Shown here in pieces: positions 40,107-48,172 of a stretch of 64,000 nt of DNA. The DNA is taken from positions 124,001 through 188,000 of the forward strand of contig NZ_JAQZAN010000013.1 in assembly GCF_028737255.1 (NCBI RefSeq), in the 5' to 3' direction. The first letter of the stretch is position 1. Each line of letters opens with the position of its first letter. The notes beneath the pieces were generated by a model, which was not told the origin of the DNA, made no database searches, and saw nothing but the letters and a program-made list of their open reading frames with translations. This DNA is from Actinomycetospora straminea. Its GTDB lineage: Bacteria; Actinomycetota; Actinomycetes; Mycobacteriales; Pseudonocardiaceae. The position numbers were made by a program, and so were the translations under genes.

Positions 40107-41168
40107 CTATCCGCGGACGGCGGCCACCGTCGCGGCGTGCTCGCGCAGCGTCGCCGCGGGATCCTCGCCACGCTGGCGGCCCATGCCGCAGTACTGGGCG
40201 ACGCCGAAGTCGGCGAGGTGGCGGGCCGCGGTGGCCTGCCGGCGCCGCAGGCCGTCCGCGCCGTCGATCGGCAGCACGATGCCGAGGAAGACCCGGGTGT
40301 CGGGGACGTCGAGGTCGGCGAGCGGGGCGAAGAACGCGTCGTCCTCGCTGCGCAGGTAGCGGGGTCCGGCGAGGTGGACCCAGTCCAGCGGGCGCCCGGC
40401 GTGCGCCACGGCGTGGTTCGCCATCCGCACGATGAGGCCCATGTCGCGGGCCTCGAACATCGGCCACTCGGGGAACGTGCCGTAGCAGAGGTGCAGGCCC
40501 ATGAGGACGTCCTCGGGCACCCGCGGGGCCAGCCGCGACCACGGCCCGGCGAAGCGGTCCCACGCGTCACCCTCGGTCCAGGCCAGCACGCCCTCGAGGT
40601 CGATCACCTCGTAGGCGAGGTCCCACTGCAGGGCGAGGTCGCCGGCCGGGATCGTCGCCAGCAGCTCGTCGATCGCGCGCGACCAGAGGTCCTCGAGCGC
40701 CGGTCCGACGATCGCCCAGTTGCGGGCGTAGTCGTCCTTGAACGCGGCGGTGAACACGCTCGACGGGCCGGGCAGGCCCACCTGGAAGCGCAGGGCCGGC
40801 GGGATCACCCCGTCGGCGCGCAGCGCCACGAACCGCTCGTAGGAGGCGAGGGTCTCGGCGATCCGCGGCCACGCGTCGAAGCGCAGGGTCTCGACGCCGT
40901 CGGCGACGGTGAGGCGTGCGGTGTCGTAGGCGTGCCGGGCGCGTCCGGTCGGCGACGGCGACGGGGCGATGACCGCGATGTCGGGGTGCCGTTCGAGCAG
41001 GGTCGTGCGGTCGTAGCCGACCCAGGCGCCGCGGGCCCCGGACTCCCCGTCGGGCAGGGCCGCGACGCGGTCGGCGAACAGCTCCGCGCCGGCCCGGAAG
41101 CCCTCGTCGGGCGAGTCGACCGGGAGGCTCCCGACGAGCAGCAGGTCGGCGTCCACGCGGCGGCTCAT
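40107..41168 (-). CDS. Hypothetical protein, possibly of the MetE/UROD-like barrel superfamily
   Basis: A 353-residue soluble protein that I recognise only loosely. The pattern L-L-V-G-S-L-P-V-D-S at the start, P-D-G-E-S-G-A-R, L-R-F-Q-V-G-L-P-G-P-S-S-V, L-A-L-Q-W-D-L-A-Y-E and G-L-H-L-C-Y-G-T recall methionine-synthase/uroporphyrinogen-decarboxylase-type barrels, but without the complete zinc ligand set. The ATG at 41168 has a GAGGAGGA site. It is 17 nt upstream of the HMG-CoA lyase gene and shares its strand, so it may be a step in the same degradation pathway. Confidence 0.68.
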   Translation of the reverse strand: MSRRVDADLLLVGSLPVDSPDEGFRAGAELFADRVAALPDGESGARGAWVGYDRTTLLERHPDIAVIAPSPSPTGRARHAYDTARLTVADGVETLRFDAWPRIAETLASYERFVALRADGVIPPALRFQVGLPGPSSVFTAAFKDDYARNWAIVGPALEDLWSRAIDELLATIPAGDLALQWDLAYEVIDLEGVLAWTEGDAWDRFAGPWSRLAPRVPEDVLMGLHLCYGTFPEWPMFEARDMGLIVRMANHAVAHAGRPLDWVHLAGPRYLRSEDDAFFAPLADLDVPDTRVFLGIVLPIDGADGLRRRQATAARHLADFGVAQYCGMGRQRGEDPAATLREHAATVAAVRG

Positions 41169-41382
41169 GGCGGGTGTCCTCCTCGTTCGACCCGGGGGCA
41201 CGTCGGGGCGCCGACGTCGTCGGGCAGCATGTCACCGCTGCGGTGCGGGCTCACCCCGTCTCGCGGTGGACCGCTCGTCGCCGGGCCCGGACCGGTCGTG
41301 TGGTCTCCGTCGGCGCCACGCGTGCCCGCGGGCGTGATCGGTCACCCATCGGTGATCGAGCCGGCAGGAGGACAGTGGAGGG

Positions 41383-42561
41383 GTGAGCGCGACCGTGACC
41401 ACCGCGTCGACGGGCCTGACCAGCGCCACCCCGCGGACCCGCCGGGTGCTGCGCATCACCACCGGCATCCTCGTGGCGGCCGTGGTCACCACCGGCGTGG
41501 TCATCGTGTGGCCCACGGTCCAGGCCGCCGGCGCCGCGCTCCTCGAGGCCGACCCGTGGTGGGTCGTCGTCGCCGTCGCCTGCGAGGCCGGGGCGCTCGT
41601 CGCCTTCTCCGTGCTCCACCACCGGCTGCTGGTGGCCGCGTCGGTGCGGGTGTCGCTCGGAGCGGTGACGATGGCGACGCTCGCCGCGAACGCCCTGCAC
41701 CTGACCGTCCCGGGCGGTGCCGCGCTGTCGACGGCCTACACCTACAAGCGCCGCCGCGCGTGGGGCGCCACGGTGCCCGCGACGACCTGGACGATGGTCG
41801 CCGGCGGCGTCGCGGCGAGCCTCGCGCTCGCCGCGATCGCGTTCAGCTCGGCGCTCGTGGTCGGCGGGCGTCCGACCTCGCTGACCTGGATGGTGCTGCA
41901 GATCCTCGGCGTCGCGGCCCTCGGGGCGGGCGTCGTGGTCGTCGCGCGCCGCCCCGGGCTCCTCGTCGCCGCCGGCTCGTGGGGCCTGCGCCTGGTCAAC
42001 CGTGTGCGCCACCGTCCGCGCGAGACGGGCGTCGCCGAGCTCGCCGACCAGATCGCCGCGCTGCAGCTCATCGAGCTCCGCGGACGCGGACGGGTCGTCG
42101 TCGGGGGCGCGGCGCTCGCCAACTGGCTGCTCGACATCGCCTGCCTCGCGGCGTGCTGCGTCGCCGTCGGCGCGGAGGGCATGACGCTCGCGCTGGTGCT
42201 CGTCGCCTACGCCGCCGCCACCGCCGCCTCGAGCGCGGCGTTCCTGCCCGGCGGGCTCGGTCTCGTCGACGGCGCGCTGCTCGCGGCGCTGGTCGCGGGG
42301 GGCGTGCCGTCGCACCCCGCCCTCGCGGCGGTCCTGCTCTACCGCCTCGTCAGCTTCGTCGGGGTCGCCGCCGCCGGGTGGGTCGCGTGGTTCGTCGTCC
42401 ACGCCAAGGAGACCCCGGCCGCCGTGGCCGGCGACGACGCCGAGGGTGTCGACACGGCCCACGGGACGCCGGACGGCGCGCGGGCCGACTCCCGGTTCGA
42501 CGCCGACCGCCCGACCGCCGAGCACGACACCGCGGCCGGGCGTCCGCCCGGCTCGCGCTGA
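41383..42561 (+). CDS. YbhN/UPF0104-type flippase-like membrane protein (lysylphosphatidylglycerol synthase TM region)
   Basis: A 392-residue membrane protein with about eight helices. The family hallmarks are the loop A-A-N-A-L-H-L-T-V-P-G-G-A-A-L-S-T-A-Y-T-Y, F-L-P-G-G-L-G-L-V-D-G and Y-R-L-V-S-F near the end. The C-terminal 50 residues are polar and acidic. Family members without the synthetase domain are thought to move or modify lipids, but the substrate is unknown. It starts with GTG and is divergent from the 40107-41168 gene. It lies just upstream of the GTPase/Hsp70 locus and ends at a GAGTAG palindrome. Confidence 0.85.
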   Translation: MSATVTTASTGLTSATPRTRRVLRITTGILVAAVVTTGVVIVWPTVQAAGAALLEADPWWVVVAVACEAGALVAFSVLHHRLLVAASVRVSLGAVTMATLAANALHLTVPGGAALSTAYTYKRRRAWGATVPATTWTMVAGGVAASLALAAIAFSSALVVGGRPTSLTWMVLQILGVAALGAGVVVVARRPGLLVAAGSWGLRLVNRVRHRPRETGVAELADQIAALQLIELRGRGRVVVGGAALANWLLDIACLAACCVAVGAEGMTLALVLVAYAAATAASSAAFLPGGLGLVDGALLAALVAGGVPSHPALAAVLLYRLVSFVGVAAAGWVAWFVVHAKETPAAVAGDDAEGVDTAHGTPDGARADSRFDADRPTAEHDTAAGRPPGSR

Positions 42562-42581
42562 CCCGCCGATCCCTCCGCCGG

Positions 42582-42617
42582 TGAGTAGCGCCGGCGCGGG
42601 GTGACGCGCGCTACTCA
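42582..42617. repeat. Wide-spaced TGAGTAGCGC / GCGCTACTCA inverted repeat
   Basis: Perfect 10-bp arms separated by 16 nt, 20 nt after the YbhN-like stop. It may terminate that gene. The arms share GAGTAG/CTACTC with the three elements upstream of the following genes, so it may instead be a fourth, stretched member of that set. Confidence 0.55.
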
Positions 42618-42688
42618 TGTCCGTGGGGCGCATCGACCGCGCCGCACCGTCCCGACCGAGTAGTCCCCGCGCGACCGCGGTCGCCATC

Positions 42689-42710
42689 GAGTAGTTCGCT
42701 GCTCATGACC
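42689..42710 (+). promoter_or_regulatory. GAGTAG...CTCATGAC element, copy 1
   Basis: GAGTAGTTCGCTGCTCATGACC, with a 4-nt centre, lies 85 nt before the ATG of the Cys/His/Tyr-rich protein gene. Near-identical elements stand before the IniA-like gene (44380) and the acidic protein gene (48123). A further half-site GAGTAG occurs at 42658. Probably an operator or operator/promoter. Confidence 0.7.
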
Positions 42711-42794
42711 GGGGGGTACCGGCGCCCGCAGTCTTGTCCCGACCGAGAGAGCGGGCCCGGCACACCGGTCCCCCCGGAACGGAACGAGACCGAC

Positions 42795-44291
42795 ATGACC
42801 ATCCCCGCGAACCCCGCGAACATCCCCGCCCAGCCCGCCATGCAGCCCCTGGCCGACCCGGCGAGCGAGGTCGACGACCTGACGCCCCCCGCCGGCACCG
42901 CGCCGACCGTGCCCGGGACCGAGACGCCGCCGGGCGAGACCGAGGAGCCGACGCCCGAGGAGCCCACCTCCGAGGAGCCGACCCCTGAGGAGCCGACCCC
43001 CGAGGAGCCGACGTCCGAGGAGGAGCACGGCGAGGGCGAGTGGGGCCACCAGCCGCCCGGCGACGAGTACATCAAGGACGAGTGCCCGCCCTACGACAGC
43101 TGCAGCACCTACATCGAGCAGGGCTGCCTGCCGCGGGACTACAACTGCCCCGCCCACGCCACGTACTGCGGTCCCGACTGCAGCTATCTCTACGACAACC
43201 TCGAGCCCTCGGGTCACTACTGCGACCCGTACGAGTACGACCCGGTGTGGAACCCGCACTGCTACCACGAGGTCCACAACCCGTGGGGCTTCCACCCGAT
43301 CGAGAACCCCTACTGCTGGCACCCGCACTACAACCCGGACTGCTACCACCCGGTGCACCGCCCCGAGGGCTACAACCCGGACTACTGCCCCGACGCCCCG
43401 CGGCCGCCGTACTGCCCGGACCCGGAGGAGTGGTACCAGACCCACCCGCACCACCAGCCCGTTCCGCCGGTGACGCCGATGCCGCCCATCGACGAGGAGG
43501 GCCTGCCCACCCACACGCCGGGCGAGGAGACCTGGCCGGAGACCTGGCCCGAGCCGCCGGCCGGCGAGGAGACGACCGAGGAGCCGGTGGGTGAGGAGGC
43601 GCCCGAGGAGCCGGCGCCCGAGGAGCCGGTCGGCGAGGAGACGCCGGAGCCGCCGGTGGGTGAGGAGACGCCGGAGCCGCCGGTGGGTGAGGAGACGCCG
43701 GAGCCGCCGGTGGGTGAGGAGACGCCGGAGCCGCCGGTGGGTGAGGAGACGCCCGAGCCGCCGGTGGGTGAGGAGACGCCCGAGCCGCCGGTGGGTGAAG
43801 AGACGCCGGAGCCGCCGGTGGGTGAGGAGCCGGTGGGTGAGGAGCCGGTGGCCGAGGAGGAGGCGCCGGTGGAGGAGCCGCCGGCGACCACGCCCGTCGG
43901 TCAGGACGGTGACCAGCCGGTGCAGACCTCGCCCTTCCCCGACATCGACGAGGAGCCCGCGCCGGAGGAGATCGAGATCGAGCCGGCCGGCGGCGACCTG
44001 GTCTTCCACGGCCCCGGCAACGGCGGCGGCAGCGGCTCGTCCACCGAGGAGCCGGCCGGTGGCTCCTCGAGCGCGGGCGGCGGCTTCGAGGAGCAGCAGC
44101 AACAGGAGGAGCCCGTCCTCGAGTCGGTCGGCGCGAGCAGCAGCAGCGGCGGCGGCGACGACTTCGAGTCGGGCGGCGGCTTCGAGTCCGGCGGCGGAGG
44201 CTTCGAGTCCAGCGGCGGCTCGAGCGGCTCGGGCGGCGGCGACTCCGACGGCGGCTCGGACGGCGGCGGCTCGGAGACCGTCGACGGCTGA
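42795..44291 (+). CDS. Cys/His/Tyr-rich, PEEP-repeat protein with Gly/Ser-rich tail (unknown)
   Basis: A 498-residue protein of unknown function, extremely acidic and Pro-rich. Residues 1-92 are a Pro/Glu-rich leader with E-E-P-T-P/S repeats; 97-207 form a compact block with 12 cysteines (C97, 103, 111, 118, 125, 129, 143, 156, 174, 183, 198, 207) interleaved with many Tyr, His and N-P motifs such as NPHCYH, NPYCWH and NPDCYH; 280-342 are seven exact G-E-E-T-P-E-P-P-V repeats; and the C-terminus (about 410-498) is Gly/Ser-rich with F-E-S-G-G-G repeats. No signal peptide is obvious. Preceded by element copy 1, followed by a strong terminator. It stands where IniB stands relative to iniA/iniC, but I see no IniB domain. 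Confidence 0.8.
   Translation: MTIPANPANIPAQPAMQPLADPASEVDDLTPPAGTAPTVPGTETPPGETEEPTPEEPTSEEPTPEEPTPEEPTSEEEHGEGEWGHQPPGDEYIKDECPPYDSCSTYIEQGCLPRDYNCPAHATYCGPDCSYLYDNLEPSGHYCDPYEYDPVWNPHCYHEVHNPWGFHPIENPYCWHPHYNPDCYHPVHRPEGYNPDYCPDAPRPPYCPDPEEWYQTHPHHQPVPPVTPMPPIDEEGLPTHTPGEETWPETWPEPPAGEETTEEPVGEEAPEEPAPEEPVGEETPEPPVGEETPEPPVGEETPEPPVGEETPEPPVGEETPEPPVGEETPEPPVGEETPEPPVGEEPVGEEPVAEEEAPVEEPPATTPVGQDGDQPVQTSPFPDIDEEPAPEEIEIEPAGGDLVFHGPGNGGGSGSSTEEPAGGSSSAGGGFEEQQQQEEPVLESVGASSSSGGGDDFESGGGFESGGGGFESSGGSSGSGGGDSDGGSDGGGSETVDG
43632..43820 (+). repeat. Seven tandem 27-bp repeats encoding a nonapeptide
   Basis: Each unit, GGTGAGGAGACGCCGGAGCC followed by GCCGGTG, encodes G-E-E-T-P-E-P-P-V. Units differ only by synonymous changes (first codon GGC, CCC for CCG in units 5-6, GAA in unit 7), so the array is recently expanded and kept in frame. 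Confidence 0.95.
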
Positions 44292-44310
44292 TCCTGCCGG
44301 AGCCCGGCAC

Positions 44311-44350
44311 CGACGGTCCGGCACGGTCTCGTGACCGTGCCGGGCCGTCG
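44311..44350 (+). terminator. Strong hairpin after the Cys/His/Tyr-rich protein gene
   Basis: CGACGGTCCGGCACGGT pairs over 17 bp (one T-G wobble) with ACCGTGCCGGGCCGTCG across a 6-nt loop. It starts 19 nt after the stop and ends 27 nt before the next GAGTAG element, separating this gene from the dynamin operon. Confidence 0.85.
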
Positions 44351-44376
44351 CGCGCGGTCACGGCCGGCACGCCGGA

Positions 44377-44399
44377 CATGAGTAGTCGCTACTCATGAC
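44377..44399 (+). promoter_or_regulatory. GAGTAG...CTCATGAC element, copy 2 (perfect palindrome)
   Basis: CATGAGTAG, a TCG centre, then CTACTCATG: a perfect 9-3-9 inverted repeat continuing into AC. It lies 51 nt before the ATG of the IniA-like GTPase. It is the most symmetric of the three copies, so the dyad is probably the recognised feature. Confidence 0.75.
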
Positions 44400-44450
44400 G
44401 ATCACGCCCGGGTGGCGGAGGCTCGTCCCCGGGCGGGTGAGAGGAGAGGC

Positions 44451-46367
44451 ATGGCGGTCCAGCAGCAGAAGCAGAGCGCCGCTGCGCGCCACGCCGTCGA
44501 GAGCATCGACATGGCGATCAAGGGCGCGCAGGCCTACGAGCGCGAGGACCTGGTCGCGCGGCTCAGGGGCGCCAAGCAGATCCTCGGCGACTCGTCGATC
44601 ACGGTGCACGTCGTCGGCGAGTTCAAGCAGGGCAAGAGCTCGCTGATCAACGCGCTGCTGAGCGCCCCGATCTGCCCCGTCGACGACGACGTCGCCACCG
44701 CCGTGCTGACCGAGGTGCGCTACGCCAAGGCCCTCACCGCGAGCGCGGTCTTCGAGCCGACCTCCGGGGCGGCGGGCGCCGGCTGGAACGAGACGATCGC
44801 GCCGTCGGACGTCGCGCAGTACGCCTCCGAGGCCGGCAACCCCGGCAACACCCGCGGCCTGCGGCGCGTGACCGTCGGCCTCGACCGGCCGATCCTGTCC
44901 AACGGCCTGGTCCTCGTGGACACGCCCGGCGTGGGCGGGATCGGGTCGGTGTCCAACGCGTCGACCATCAGCTCGCTGCCCCGCTCGCACGCCGTGCTCT
45001 TCGTCAGCGACTGCAGCCAGGAGCTCACCGAGAGCGAGGTCGCGTTCCTGCGCACCGTGCGGGAGCTGTGCCCGACGGTCCTGTTCGTGCTGACCAAGAC
45101 CGACCTCTACCCGCACTCCGACCGCATGCTCGAGCGCGACCGCGAGCACCTGCGGCGGGCCGGGATCGAGATCGAGTCGCTGGCGGTGTCGTCGGAGGTG
45201 CGCTCGCTCGCGGCCAGCACGATGAGCAAGGACCTCAACAACGAGTCCGGCTTCCCGACGCTGATCGCGCGCCTCAACGAGATCGTCACCGGCGGGGAGC
45301 GCCTCGCCCTCGACGCGGCGATCACCCACGTGCACTCCGCGGTGGAGCAGATGGAGGTCGTGGCGCGCGCCCGCCTCGCCGCCCTGGCGGACCCACGACG
45401 GTCGGCGGAGCTCGTCGCCGAGCTGACGCGGGCCAAGGAGCGGGCCGACGCTCTGCGCGAGCGCTCGTCGAAGTGGCAGACGGTGCTGCAGGACGGGTTC
45501 GCCGACATCTCCTCCGACACCGAGTTCGACCTGCGCCAGCGCACCCGCAAGGTCGTCCACGAGGCCGAGAAGTCGATCGACGAGGGCGACCCGGCGAAGA
45601 ACTGGGAGGAGTTCGAGGCGTGGCTGCGCCAACGCCTCGCCGGCGAGGCGCTGGAGAACTACGCCCTGTTCGTCACGCGGGCGAAGGAGGTCGCGATCTC
45701 CGTCGGGCAGCACTTCGACATGGCGGAGTCGCAGGTGGTGCGTGCCCGCGAGGTCGCCGCCCCGGTGGCGCTGCTCGACGACCTGAGCACCGACGCCTCG
45801 TTCGCCGAGAAGAAGGCCAAGGGCGCGGGGATGGCCGCGTTCCAGAAGTCCTACGGCGGCTTCCTCATGTTCACGATGCTCACGACCATGACCGGCCTGC
45901 CGGTCCCGATGGGGCTCGGGCTCATCCCGGGCCTGCTGCTCGGGCGGATGGGCTGGAAGGAGGAGCAGAAGCGCGCCCTGGAGAAGCGCCGCAGCGAGGC
46001 CAAGGCGGCGGTCCGCCGGTTCGTCGACGAGTTCAACCTGCACTTCGGCAAGGACTCGCGCGACGCCGTGCGCCACGTGCAGCGCGAGCTGCGCAACGCC
46101 TGGTCCCAGCGCGTGGCCGAGCTCCAGCGCTCGGCGACCGAGGCGCTCGCCGCGGCGACGGAGGCGGCGAAGGCCACCGAGTCGGACACCGGCGCCCGGA
46201 GCCGCGCCGAGACCGACCTCCAGTCGCTCGCCGCCCTCAAGGCGCGGGTCGAGGACCTCTCCGCCCACCTGGAGCGCACCCGCGCGTCGGGGCTCGCCGC
46301 CGGCACCCCGGCCCCGGCCGTCGCCGCCGCACCCGCGAAGGCCGCACCCGCCAAGGCCGCCCGGTGA
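44451..46367 (+). CDS. IniA-like bacterial dynamin GTPase
   Basis: A 638-residue dynamin-family GTPase, like mycobacterial IniA in size and order. G1 is G-E-F-K-Q-G-K-S-S (56-64), the switch-II G3 is D-T-P-G-V-G-G (D157), and G4 is T-K-T-D (215-218). Long helical bundle arms follow, and a hydrophobic membrane-insertion segment (about 469-500, GGFLMFTMLTT...MGLGLIPGLLLG) precedes a basic region, with an Ala/Lys/Pro tail. Such proteins remodel or stabilise the inner membrane; in Mycobacterium the ini genes are induced by cell-wall inhibitors. ATG 44451 has a GAGGAGAGG site. Coupled by overlap to the second GTPase gene. Confidence 0.9.
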   Translation: MAVQQQKQSAAARHAVESIDMAIKGAQAYEREDLVARLRGAKQILGDSSITVHVVGEFKQGKSSLINALLSAPICPVDDDVATAVLTEVRYAKALTASAVFEPTSGAAGAGWNETIAPSDVAQYASEAGNPGNTRGLRRVTVGLDRPILSNGLVLVDTPGVGGIGSVSNASTISSLPRSHAVLFVSDCSQELTESEVAFLRTVRELCPTVLFVLTKTDLYPHSDRMLERDREHLRRAGIEIESLAVSSEVRSLAASTMSKDLNNESGFPTLIARLNEIVTGGERLALDAAITHVHSAVEQMEVVARARLAALADPRRSAELVAELTRAKERADALRERSSKWQTVLQDGFADISSDTEFDLRQRTRKVVHEAEKSIDEGDPAKNWEEFEAWLRQRLAGEALENYALFVTRAKEVAISVGQHFDMAESQVVRAREVAAPVALLDDLSTDASFAEKKAKGAGMAAFQKSYGGFLMFTMLTTMTGLPVPMGLGLIPGLLLGRMGWKEEQKRALEKRRSEAKAAVRRFVDEFNLHFGKDSRDAVRHVQRELRNAWSQRVAELQRSATEALAAATEAAKATESDTGARSRAETDLQSLAALKARVEDLSAHLERTRASGLAAGTPAPAVAAAPAKAAPAKAAR

Positions 46368-48082
46368 ACCGTGACGACCGGGGGCGCCCACGCCCGTCCG
46401 GCACCCCGCCCCGCGGCTTCCCGGGCCCCGGTCGGCCCGGTGGTCCCGGGGGTCCCGGTGGTCCGCCGGGTGGCTTCGGCCCACCCGGGCCGGGCGGCCC
46501 GCCCCGCGGGTTCCCGCCGCCCGGACCCCCACCCGGGCCACCCGGACCACCCGGGCCACCCGGACCACCCGGCCCACCCGGACCGCCGCGCCCGGCGCCG
46601 CCCCCGCCGTCGTCGCTGCTGACCCGCGTGCGGGGTCTCGTGCAGCAGGCCCAGCAGATCTACGCGGGCGGCCCCGCGCTGCCCGGCCTGCAGGCGGCGG
46701 CCGCCCGGCTCGAGGAACCGCTGCGGGTGGCGATCGCCGGCCGGATCAAGTCGGGCAAGTCGACGCTGCTCAACGCCCTGGTCGGGCAGGAGCTCGCGGC
46801 CACCGACGCGGGGGAGTGCACGCGGGTCGTCACCTGGTACCGCGACGGCCTCACCTACCGGGTCATGGCCTACCCGCACCAGGGCCCGCCCCGGCAGCTG
46901 CCGCCCGGGCCCGCCGGGGGCCTGCTCGACAGCGACCTCGGCGGCATGCGCGCCCAGGACGTCGACCGTCTCGTCGTCGACTGGCCCTCGCCGTCGCTCA
47001 AGACGATGACCCTCATCGACACCCCGGGCATGGACTCGCTGACCACCGAGCTCGCCCGGCGCACGGAGACGGCGCTGGACGAGCACGGCGGCGGCCCCAG
47101 CACGGCCGACGCGGTCGTCTACCTCATGCGCCACATCCACACGTCCGACATCCGGTTCCTCGAGACGTTCCGCGACGACCCGAGCGAGCGCCGACCGATC
47201 AACACCCTCGGCGTGCTGGCCCGGGCCGACGAGGTGGGCCACGGCCGTCCCGATGCCCTGGAGAGCGCCGCGCGCGTCGCCGACCGCTACCGCGTCGACC
47301 CGCGCGTGCAGGCGCTGTGCCAGACCGTCGTCCCGGTCGCGGGGCTCCTCGCGTCCACCGCCGCGACCCTGCGCGAGGACGAGTTCCGCGCCATCGAGAA
47401 GCTCGCCGAGGCGCCCGAGGACGACGTCGAGGCGCTGCTGCTGACCGCCGACCGCTTCGCGAACCGGGAGATGCCCGACCTCGACCTCTCGCCCGCGCGC
47501 CGCGCCGCGCTCCTCGACCGGTTCGGCCTGTTCGGCGTCCGGCTCTCGGTGCGCCTGCGCTACACCGGCGTCGCCGGCACGGCGGGCGCGCTGTCGCGCG
47601 AGCTGCTCACCCGCAGCGGCCTGCAGCCCCTGCGCGAGGCGCTGCTCAGCCGGTTCGCCGGGCGCGCCGAGGTGCTCAAGGCCCGGTCGGCGCTGCTCGC
47701 CGTCGAGTCGGTGATCCGACGCTATCCGGTGCCGGCGGCCCAGCAGCTGCTGCACGAGCTCGAGATCGTCAACTCCGGGGCGCACGAGTTCGCCGAGGTC
47801 CGCCTGCTCGACGGCCTGCGCGTCGGGTCCCTCATGCTCACCGAGGCCGAGCGGGAGTCCGCGGAGCGGCTGCTCGGCGGCGGGGGCGTCGAGATCCGGC
47901 AGCGGCTGGGGCTCGAGCCCGACACCCCGCCGGCGGAGGTCCAGCGGGCGGCGCGCGCCGCGCTCGCCCAGTGGCAGCGCCGCGCCGAGCACCCGGCGTC
48001 GGCCCGCGACGTCCGGCAGGCCGCGCGCATCCTGGTGCGCACCTGCGAGGGGCTGGTCGTCGGCTCGCTCGGGTCGTGGTGA
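46364..48082 (+). CDS. IniC-like dynamin-family GTPase with a collagen-like N-terminal leader
   Basis: A 572-residue GTPase. Residues 1-82 are Gly/Pro-rich, including six uninterrupted G-P-P triplets (58-75) and further G-x-P units. The GTPase domain follows, with G1 G-R-I-K-S-G-K-S-T (126-134), G3 I-D-T-P-G-M-D and an A-R-A-D in place of the usual T/N-K-x-D G4, as in IniC-type proteins. The rest is helical, without a clear membrane paddle. GTG at 46364 overlaps the IniA-like stop (GTGA), so the two are made together and probably form hetero-oligomers. The collagen-like leader is unusual for this family. Confidence 0.87.
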   Translation: MNRDDRGRPRPSGTPPRGFPGPGRPGGPGGPGGPPGGFGPPGPGGPPRGFPPPGPPPGPPGPPGPPGPPGPPGPPRPAPPPPSSLLTRVRGLVQQAQQIYAGGPALPGLQAAAARLEEPLRVAIAGRIKSGKSTLLNALVGQELAATDAGECTRVVTWYRDGLTYRVMAYPHQGPPRQLPPGPAGGLLDSDLGGMRAQDVDRLVVDWPSPSLKTMTLIDTPGMDSLTTELARRTETALDEHGGGPSTADAVVYLMRHIHTSDIRFLETFRDDPSERRPINTLGVLARADEVGHGRPDALESAARVADRYRVDPRVQALCQTVVPVAGLLASTAATLREDEFRAIEKLAEAPEDDVEALLLTADRFANREMPDLDLSPARRAALLDRFGLFGVRLSVRLRYTGVAGTAGALSRELLTRSGLQPLREALLSRFAGRAEVLKARSALLAVESVIRRYPVPAAQQLLHELEIVNSGAHEFAEVRLLDGLRVGSLMLTEAERESAERLLGGGGVEIRQRLGLEPDTPPAEVQRAARAALAQWQRRAEHPASARDVRQAARILVRTCEGLVVGSLGSW

Positions 48083-48122
48083 GGGCCGATGAGCAACACG
48101 CCACCGGGCCGGACCGGAAACC

Positions 48123-48142
48123 GAGTAGCCGTTGCTCATGAC
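48123..48142 (+). promoter_or_regulatory. GAGTAG...CTCATGAC element, copy 3
   Basis: GAGTAGCCGTTGCTCATGAC lies 40 nt after the IniC-like stop and 30 nt before the GTG at 48173. The left half and CTCATGAC are conserved with copies 1 and 2, while the dyad is weaker (two mismatches). It suggests a separate promoter for the acidic protein/Hsp70 genes within the locus. Confidence 0.7.
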
Positions 48143-48172
48143 CCCCGGTCCGCCCCGCCCGAGACTCGTGCC

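Noticed and set aside
43632-43820. CRISPR-like array
   Set aside because: The 27-bp units are directly adjacent with no spacers and encode a peptide repeat in frame.
48089-48172. Earlier ATG for the acidic protein gene
   Set aside because: It would place the conserved GAGTAG element inside the coding region, and the added residues look non-coding; GTG 48173 fits better.
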